From Nomia melanderi (taxonomy: Eukaryota; Arthropoda; Insecta; Hymenoptera; Halictidae), in NCBI RefSeq assembly GCF_051020985.1, contig NW_027475176.1, positions 62,001 through 126,000 of the forward strand: DNA of 64,000 nt, read 5' to 3'. The notes under the pieces were generated by a model that was not told the DNA's origin, made no database searches, and saw nothing but the letters and a program-made list of their open reading frames with translations. Below are positions 52,140-61,130 of this stretch, piece by piece. Position 1 is the first letter of the stretch. Each line of letters starts with the position of its first letter. The position numbers and the translations under genes were made by a program.

Positions 52140-54640
52140 CATGCGCCAGGGCCTCCTACCGACAATCCACTTTGATTTATTGCGCTATCTGTAATAGCAC
52201 CCGAGATATCACCAGATATATATTGGATTTTTCCCTGACCCTGAGTGTCCGGCCCCATAAGACGCTGGTTTTCTCGGCCCCTGGTGGTCCGAGGTCGTTC
52301 CCGCTGCACAGATTCATGCGCCAGGGCCTCCTGCAGATAATTCACTTTGGTTTATTGCGCTCTCTCTAATAGCACCCGAGATATCACCAGATATATATTG
52401 GATTTTCCCCTGACCCTGAGTGTCCGGCCCCATGAGACTGTGGTTTTCTCGGCCCCTTGTGGTCCGAGGTCGTTCCCGCTGCACAGATTCATGCGCCAGG
52501 GCCTCCTGCAGATAATTCACTTTGGTTTATTGCGCTCTCTCTAATAGCACCCGAGATATCACCAGATATATATCGGATTTTCCCCTGACCCTGAGTGTCC
52601 GGCCCCATGAGACTGTGGTTTTCTCGGCCCCTTGTGGTCCGAGGTCGTTCCCGCTGCACAGATTCATGCGCCAGGGCCTCCTGCAGATAATTCACTTTGG
52701 TTTATTGCGCTCTCTCTAATAGCACCCGAGATATCACCAGATATATATTTGATTTTTCCCTGACCCTGAGTGTCCGGCCCCATGGGAAGGTGGTTTTCTC
52801 GGCCCCTGGTGGTGCGAGGTCGTTCCCGCTGCACAGATTCATGCACCAGGGCCTCCTGCAGATAATTCACTTTGGTTTATTGCGCTATCTCTAATAGCAC
52901 CCGAGATATCACCAGATATATATTGGATTTTCCCCTGACCTTGAGTGTCCGGCCCCATGAGACTGTGGTTTTCTCGGCCCCTTGTGGTCCGAGGTCGTTC
53001 CCGCTGCACAGATTCATGCGCCAGGGCATCCTACAGACAATGCACTTTGATTTATTGAGCTATCTGTAATAGCACCCGAGATATCACCAGATATATATTG
53101 GATTTTTCCCTGACCCTGAGTGTCCGGCCCCATAAGACGCTGGTTTTCTCGGCCCCTGGTGGTCCGAGGTCGTTCCCGCTGCACAGATTCATGCGCCAGG
53201 GCCTCCTGCAGATAATTCACTTTGGTTTATTGCGCTCTCTCTAATAGCACCCGAGATATCACCAGATATATATTGGATTTTCCCCTGACCCTGAGTGTCC
53301 GGCCCCATGAGACTGTGGTTTTCTCGGCCCCTTGTGGTCCGAGGTCGTTCCCGCTGCACAGATTCATGCGCCAGGGCCTCCTGCAGATAATTCACTTTGG
53401 TTTATTGCGCTCTCTCTAATAGCACCCGAGATATCACCAGATATATATTTGATTTTTCCCTGACCCTGAGTGTCCGGCCCCATGAGACTGTGGTTTTCTC
53501 GGCCCCTGGTGGTCCGAGGTCGTTCCCGCTGCACAGATTTATGTGCCAGGGCATCCTACAGACAATGCACTTTGATTTATTGAGCTATCTGTAATAGCAC
53601 TCGAGATATCACCAGATATATATTGGATTTTTCCCTGACCCTGAGTGTCCGGCCCTATAAGACGCTGGTTTTCTCGGCCCCTGGTGGTGCGAGGTCGTTC
53701 CCGCTGCACAGATTCATGCGCCAGGGCCTCCTGCAGATAATTCACTCTGGTTTATTGCGCTGTCTCTAATAGCACCCGAGATATCACCAGATATATATTG
53801 GATTTTCCACTGACCCTGAGTGTCCGGCCCCATGAGACTGTGGTTTTCTCGGCCCCTTGTGGTCCGAGGTCGTTCCCGCTGCACAGATTCATGCGCCAGG
53901 GCCTCCTGCAGATAATTCACTTTGGTTTATTGCGCTCTCTCTAATAGCACCCGAGATATCACCAGATATATATTGGATTTTCCCCTGACCCTGAGTGTGC
54001 GGCCCCATGAGACTGTGGTTTTATCGGCCCCATGTGGTCCGAGGTCGTTCCCGCTGCACAGATTCATGCGCCAGGGCATCCTACAGACAATGCACTTTGA
54101 TTTATTGCGCTATCTGTAATAGCACCCGAGATATCACCAGATATATATTGGATTTTTCCCTGCCCCTGAGTGTCCGGCCCCATAAGACGCTGGTTTTCTC
54201 GGCCCCTGGTGGTCTGAGGTCGTTCCCGCTGCACAGATTCATGCGCCAGGGCCTCCTGCAGATAATTCACTTTGGTTTATTGCGCTCTCTCTAATAGCAC
54301 CCGAGATATCACCAGATATATATCGAATTTTCCCCTGACCCTGAGTGTCCGGCCCCATGAGACTGTGGTTTTCTCGGCCCCTTGTGGTCCGAGGTCGTTC
54401 CCGCTGCACAGATTCATGCGCCAGGGCCTCCTGCAGATAATTCACTTTGGTTTATTGCGCTCTCTCTAATAGCACCCGAGATATCACCAGATATATATTT
54501 GATTTTTCCCTGACCCTGAGTGTCCGGCCCCATGAGACTGTGGTTTTCTCGGCCCCTGGTGGTCCGAGGTCGTTGCCGCTGCACAGATTCATGCGCCAGG
54601 GACTCCCGCAGACAATGCACTTTGATTTATGGCGCTATAT
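52140..54640. repeat. 525-bp trimer region within D2
   Basis: Counterpart of 40,940-43,440 at offset 11,198. It has its own changes in one trimer: ATGTGCCAGGG near 53,542, CACTCGAGATATC near 53,597, GGCCCTATAAG near 53,650, GGTGGTGCGAGG near 53,682 and GCGCTGTCTC near 53,757. D1 has none of these, so they arose after the D duplication and have not spread to the neighbouring trimers. Confidence 0.75.
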
Positions 54641-56804
54641 CTAATAGCACCCGAGATATCACCAGATATATATTGGATTTTCCCCTGACCCTGAGTGTCC
54701 GGCCCCATGAGACGGTGGATTTCTCGGCCCCTGGTGGTCCGAGGTCGTTCCCGCTGCCCAGATTCATGCACCAGGGCCTCCTACAGACAATGCACTTTGA
54801 ATTATTGCACTATCTGTAATAGCACCCGAGAAAGCTCCATATATATGATGGATTTTTACATGACTTTGGTTGACGGATACCGAAAATCTGTAATTTTCTC
54901 GGCCCCTGGTGGTCCAATGTCGTTCCTGCTGCACAGATGCATGCGCAAGGGCCTGCTACGGACAATGCACTTTGATTTATTGCGCTATCTGTTATAGCAC
55001 CCGAGATATCACCAGATATATATTGTATTTTCCCCTGACTCTGAGTGTCCGGCCTCATGAGACTTTGGTTTTCTCGGACCCTGGTGGTCCGAGGTCGTTC
55101 CAGCTGCACAGAATCATGCGCCATGGCCTCCTGCAGATAATTCACTTTGGTTTGTTGCGCTATCTCTAATAGCACCCGAGATATCACCCGATATATATTG
55201 GATTTTCCCCTGACCCTGAGTGCCTGGCCCCATGAGACTGTGGTTTTCTCGGCCCCTGGTGGTCGGAGGTCGTTGCCGCTGCACAGATTCATGCGCCAGC
55301 GCCTCCTACAGATAATTCACTTTGGTTAATTGCCCTATCTCTAATAGCACCCGAGATATCACCAGATATATATTGGATTTTCCCCCGACCCTGAGTGTCC
55401 GACCCCATGAGACGGTGGTTTTCTCGGCCCCTGGTGGTCCGACGTCGTTCCCGCTGCACAGATGCATGCGCCAGGGCCTCGTGCAGATAATTCACTTTGG
55501 TTTATTGCGCTAACTCTAATAGCACCCGTGATATCACCAGATTTATATTGGATTTTCCCCTGACCCTGAGTGTCCGGCCCCATGAGACTCTGGTTTTCTC
55601 GGCCCCTGGTGGTCCGAGGTCGTTCCCGCTGCACAGATTCATGCGCCAGGGCCTCCTGCAGATAATTCACTTTGGTTTATGGCGCTATATCTAATAGCAC
55701 CCGAGATATCACCAGAAATATATTGGAGTCTTCCCTGACCCTGAGTGTCCGACCCCATGAGACGGTGGTTTTCTCGGCCCCTGGTGGTCCGAGGTCGTTC
55801 CCGCTGCACAGATTCATGCACCAGGGCCTCCTGAAGATAATTCACTTTGGTTTATGGCGCTATATCTAATAGCACCCGAGATATCACCAGAAATATATTG
55901 GAGTCTTCCCTGACCCTGAGTGTCCGACCCCATGAGACGGTGGTTTTCTCGGCCCCTGGTGGTCCGAGGTCGTTCCCGCTGCACAGATTCATGCGCCAGG
56001 GCCTCCTACAGACAATGCACTTTGATTTATTGCGCTATCTCTAATAGCACCCGAGATATCACCAGATATATATTGGATTTATCCCTGACCCTGAGTGTCC
56101 GGCCCCATGAGACGGTGGTTTTCTCGGCCCCTGGTGGTCCGAGGTTGTTCCCGCTGCACAGATTCATGCGCCAGGGCCTCCTGCAGATAATTCACTTTGG
56201 TTTATTGCGCTATCTCTAATAGCACCCGAGATATCACCAGATATATATTGGATTTTTCCCTGACCCTGAGTGTCCGGCCCCATGAGACGGTGGTTTTCTC
56301 GGCCCCTGGTGGTCCGAGGTCGTTCCCGCTGCACAGACTCATGCGCCAGGGCATCCTACAGACAATGCACTGTGATTTATTGCGCTTTCTGTAATAGCAC
56401 CCGGGATATCACCAGATATATATTGGATTTTTCCCTGACCCTGAATGTCTGGCCCCATGAGACGGTGGTTTTCTCGGCCCCTGGTGGTCCGAGGTCGTTC
56501 CCGCTGCCCAGATTCATGCGCAAGGGCCTCCTACGGACAATGCACTTTGATTTATTGCGCTATCTCTAATAGCACCCGAGATATCACCAGATATATATTG
56601 GATTTTTCCCTGACCCTGAGTGCCCGGCCCCATGAGACGGTGGTTTTCTCGGCCCCTGGTGGTCCGAGGTCGTTCCCGCTGCACAGATTCATGCGCCAGG
56701 GCCTCCTGCAGATAATTCACATTGGTTTATTGCGCTATCTCCAATAGCACCCGAGATATCACCAGATATATATTGGATTTTTCCCTGACCCTGAGTGTCC
56801 GGCC

Positions 56805-58090
56805 CCATGAGACGGTGGTTTTCTCGGCCCCTGGTGGTCCGAGGCCGTTCCCGCTGCACAGATTCATTCGCCAGGGCCTCCTGCAGATAATTCACTTTGG
56901 TTTATTGCGCTATCTCTTATAGCACCCGAGATATCAGCAGATATATATTGGATTTTTCCCCGGCCCTGAATGTCCGGCCCCATGAGAAGGTGTTTTTCTC
57001 GGCCCCTGGTGGTCCGAGGTCGTTCCCGCTGCCCAGAGTTATGCGCAGGGGCCTCCTACGGACAATGCACTTTGATTTATTGCCCTATCTCTAATAGGAC
57101 CCTTGATATCACCAGATATATATTGGATTTTTCCCTGACCCTGACAGTCCGGCCCCATGAGACGGTGGTTTTCTCGGCTCCTGGTGGTCCTAGGTCGTTC
57201 CCGCTGCACAGATTCATGCGCCAGGGCCACCTGCAGATAATTCACTTTGATTTGTTGCGCTATCACTAATAGCACCCGAGATATCACCAGATATATATTG
57301 GATTTTTCCTTGACCCTGACAGTCCTGCCCCATGTGTTGATGGTTTTCTCGGTCCCTCGTGGTCCGAGGTCGATCCGGCTGCACAGATTCATGCGCCAGG
57401 GCCCCCTGCAGATAATTCACTTTGATTTATTGCGCTATCTCTAATAGCACCCGAGATATCACCAGATGTATGCTGGATTTTTACATGACCTTGGGTGTCG
57501 GATTCCGAATATCTGTAATTTTCTCGGCGCCTGGTGGTCCGAGGTCGTTCCTGCTGCACAGATTCATTCGCCAGTGCCTCCTACAGACAATGTACTTCGA
57601 TTTATTGCGCTATCTCTAATAGCACCCGAGATATCGCCAGATATATATTGGTTTTTTCCCTGACCCTGAGTGTCCGACCCAATGTGACGGTGGTATTCTC
57701 GGCCCCTGGTAGTCCGAGGTCGTTCCCGCTGCACAGATTCATTCGCCAGGGCCTCCTGCAGATAATTCACTTTGGTTTATTGCGCTATCTCTTATAGCAC
57801 CCGAGATATCAGCAGATATATATTGGATTTTTCCCCGGCCCTGAATGTCCGGCCCCATGAGAAGGTGTTTTTCTCGGCCCCTGGTGGTCCGAGGTCGTTC
57901 CCGCTGCCCAGAGTTATGCGCAGGGGCCTCCTACGGACAATGCACTTTGATTTATTGCCCTATCTCTAATAGGACCCTTGATATCACCAGATATATATTG
58001 GATTTTTCCCTGACCCTGAGTGTCCGACCCAATGTGACGGTGGTATTCTCGGCCCCTGGTAGTCCGAGGTCGTTCCCGCTGCCCAGATTC
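56805..58090. repeat. Segment L, 875-bp spaced duplication
   Basis: Positions 56,866-57,140 recur at 57,741-58,015, five monomers apart. Both carry CTCTTATAGCACC, ATCAGCAGATAT, CCCCGGCCCTGAATG and GAGAAGGTGTTTTTC. A type II core lies between them at 57,473-57,527. The word GTCCGACCCAATGTGACGG occurs at 57,673 and 58,023, 350 bp apart. Confidence 0.7.
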
Positions 58091-58850
58091 ATGCACCAGG
58101 GCCTCCTACAGACAATGCACTTTGAATTATTGCACTATCTGTAATAGCACCCGAGAAAGCTCCATATATATGATGGATTTTTACATGACTTTGGTTGACG
58201 GATACCGAAAATCTGTAATTTTCTCGGCCCCTGGTGGTCCAATGTCGTTCCTGCTGCACAGATGCATGCGCAAGGGCCTGCTACGGACAATGCACTTTGA
58301 TTTATTGCGCTATCTGTTATAGCACCCGAGATATCACCAGATATATATTGTTTTTTCCCCTGACCCTGAGTGTCCGGCATCATGAGACGGTGGTTTTCTC
58401 GGACCCTGGTGGTCCGAGGTCGTTCCCGCTGCACAGAATCATGCGCCATGGCCTCCTGCAGATAATTCACTTTGGTTTGTTGCGCTATCTCTAATAGCAC
58501 CCGAGATATCACCCGATATATATTGGATTCAACCCTGACCCTGAGTGCCTGGCCCCATGAGACTGTGGTTTTCTCGGCCCCTGGTGGTCGGAGGTCGTTC
58601 CCGCTGCACAGATTCATGCGCCAGCGCCTCCTACAGATAATTCACTTTGGTTAATTGCCCTATCTCTAATAGCACCCGAGATATCACCAGATATATATTG
58701 GATTTTCCCCCGACCCTGAGTGTCCGACCCCATGAGACTGTGGTTTTCTCGGCCCCTGGTGGTCCGAGGTCGTTCCCGCTGCACAGATGCATGCGCCAGG
58801 GCCTCGTGCAGATAATTCACTTTCGTTTATTGCGCTATCTCTAATAGCAC
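58090..58850. repeat. Segment M, copy of part of block D
   Basis: Matches 54,765-55,525 at offset 3,325 (19 monomers), including the type II core with the GAGAAAGCTCC lead-in at 58,173-58,227, GGTCCAATGTCG and CTGTTATAG. It is more diverged than D1 is from D2: GGATTCAACCCTGACC near 58,526 replaces GGATTTTCCCCTGACC, and ATTGTTTTTTCCCC near 58,348 replaces ATTGTATTTTCCCC. Being less similar, it is probably an older copy. Confidence 0.75.
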
Positions 58851-60770
58851 CCGAGATATCACCATATATATTTTGGATTTTCCCCTGACCCTGAGTGTCC
58901 GGCCCCATGAGACTGTGGTTTTCTCGGCCCCTGGTGGTCCGAGGTCGTTCCCGCTGCACAGATTCATGCGCCAGGGCCTCCCGCAGACAAAGCACTTTGA
59001 TTTATCGATCTATCTCTAATAGCACCCGAGATATCACCAGATATATATTGGATTTTCCCCTGATCCTGAGTGTCCGGCCCCATGAGATGGTGGTTTTCTC
59101 GGCCCCTGGTGATCCGAGGTCGTTTCCTCTGCACAGATTCATGCGCAAGGGCCTCCTACAGACAATGCACTTTGATTTATTGCGCTATCTGTAATAGCAC
59201 CCGAGATATCACCAGATATATATTGGATTTTCCCCTGATCCTGAGTGTCCGACCCCATGAGTTGGTGGTTTTCTTGGCCCCTGGTAGTCCGAGGTGGTTC
59301 CCGCTGCACAGATGCATGCGCCAGGTCCTCGTGCAGATAATTCCCTTTGATTTATTGCGCTATCTCTAATAGCACCCGAGATATCACCAGATATATATTG
59401 GATTTTCCCCTGACCCTGAGTGTCCGACCCCATGAGACTGTGGTTTTCTCGGCCCCTGGTGGTCCGAGGTCGTTCCCACTGGGCAGATTCATGCGCCAGG
59501 GCGTTCTGCAGATAATGCACTTTGATTTATTGCGCTATCTCTAATAGCACCCGAGATATCACCAGATATATATTGGATTTTCCCCTGACCCTGAGTGTCC
59601 GGCCCCGTGAGACGGTGGTTTTCTCGGCCCCTGGTGGTCCGACGTCGTTCCCGCTGCCCAGATGCATTCGCCAGGGCCTCGTGCAGATAATTCACTTTGG
59701 TTTATTGCACTATCTCTAATAGCACCCGAGATATCACCAGATATATATTGGATTTTCCCCTGACCCTGAGTGTCCGGCCCCATGAGACTGTGGTTTTCTC
59801 GGCCCCTGGTGGTCCGAGGTCGTTCCCGCTGCACAGATTCATGCGCGAGGGCCTCCTACGGACAATGCACTTTGGTTTATTGCGCTAACTCTAATAGCAC
59901 CCGTGATATCACCAGATTTATATTGGATTTTCCCCTGACCCTGAGTGTCCGGCCCCATGAGACGGTGGTTTTCTCGGCCCCTGGTGGTCCGAGGTCGTTC
60001 CCGCTGCACAGACTCATGCGCCAGGGCATCCTACAGACAATGCACTGTGATTTATTGCGCTTTCTCTAATAGCACCCGAGATATCACCAGATATATATTG
60101 GATTTTCCCCTGACCCTGAGTGTCCGGCCCCGTGAGACGGTGGTTTTCTCGGCCCCTGGTGGTCCGAGGTCGATCCCGTTGCACAGTTTCATGCTCCAGG
60201 GCCTCCTGCAGACAATGCACTTTGATATATTGCGCTATCTGTAATAGCACCCGAGATATCACCAGACATATATTGGATTTTTCCCTGACCCTGACAGTCC
60301 GGCCCTATGAGACGGTAGTTTTCTCGGCCCCTGGTGGTCCGAGGTCGTTCCCGCTGCACAGATTCATGCTCCAGGGCCTCCTGCAGACAATGCACTTTGG
60401 TTTATTGCGCTATCACTAATAGCACCCGAGATATCACCAGATATATATTGGATTATTCCCTGACCATGACAGTCCGGCCCCATGTGTCGATGGTTCTCTC
60501 GGTCCCTCGTGGTCCGAGGTCGATGCCGCGACACAGATTCATGCGCCAGGGCCTCCTACAGACAATGCACTTTGATTTATTGCGCTATCTGTAATAGCAC
60601 CCGAGATATCACCAGATATATATTGGATTTTTCCCTGACCCCGAGTGTCCGGCTCCATGAGACGGTGGTTTTCTCGGCCCCTCGTGGTCCGAGGTCGTTC
60701 CCGCTGCACAGATGCATGCGCCAGGGCCTCCTGCAGATAATTCACTTTGGTTTAGTGCGCTATCTGTAAG
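58850..60770. repeat. Segment N, mixed type I monomers
   Basis: About eleven monomers. 59,945-60,065 matches 56,270-56,390 (offset 3,675). The rest has no long partner that I could find. Variants include CCCCTGATCCTGAG (59,060 and 59,235), GGCCCCGTGAGACGG (59,602 and 60,127) and GTCGATGGTTCTCTCGG near 60,485. Only satellite sequence is present. Confidence 0.65.
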
Positions 60771-61130
60771 AGCACCCGAGATATCAGCAGAAATATATTG
60801 GATTTTCCCCTGACCCTGAGTGTCCGGCCCCATGAGACCGTGGTTTTCTCGGCCCCTGGTGCTCCGAGGTCGTTCCCGCTGGCCAGATTCATGCGCCAGG
60901 CCTCCTACAGGCAATGCACTTTGGTTTATTGCGCTATCTGTAATAGCACCATAGATATCACCAGATATATGCTGGATTTTTACATGACCTTGGGTGACGG
61001 ATTCCGAATATCTGTAATTTTCTCGGCCCCTGGTGGTCCGAGGTCGTTCCCGCCGCACAGATTCATGCGCCAGGTCCTTCTACAGACAATGCACTTTGAT
61101 ATATTGCGCTATCTGTAATAGCACCCGAGA
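60770..61130. repeat. Segment O, copy of the 10.8-11.1 kb dimer
   Basis: Matches about 10,725-11,080, including GCCAGGCCTCCTACAGGC with the missing G, the CACCATAGATATC lead-in, the type II core (60,972-61,026) and GCGCCAGGTCCTTCTACAG. It has only one dimer where the left side of the window has two. Confidence 0.75.

Larger units (their letters stand above)
45777..56804. repeat. Block D, copy 2 (D2), about 11.03 kb
   Basis: Follows D1 at offset 11,723 to about 50,770, then 11,023 at 50,860, then 11,198 from about 51,120 to 54,950, then 11,023 to the end. The steps correspond to loss of four monomers near 50,780, gain of one near 50,950-51,120, and absence of D1's extra monomer at 43.8 kb. 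The match ends near 56,804, where GGCCCCATGAGAC replaces GGCCCAATGAGAC, the word that starts a new D copy. Type II cores are at 46,100, 46,801, 48,726, 50,124 and 54,848. Other differences are isolated bases, for example GGTCTGAGG at 34,791 in D1 against GGTCCGAGG in D2. Confidence 0.88.

Noticed and set aside
54810..55292. Longest reverse-strand ORF (160 codons), and similar ones at 58,135-58,617 and 43,811-44,269
   Set aside because: They arise in monomers where CTGTTATAG replaces CTCTAATAG and where type II cores join type I; the translation is the usual satellite pattern.
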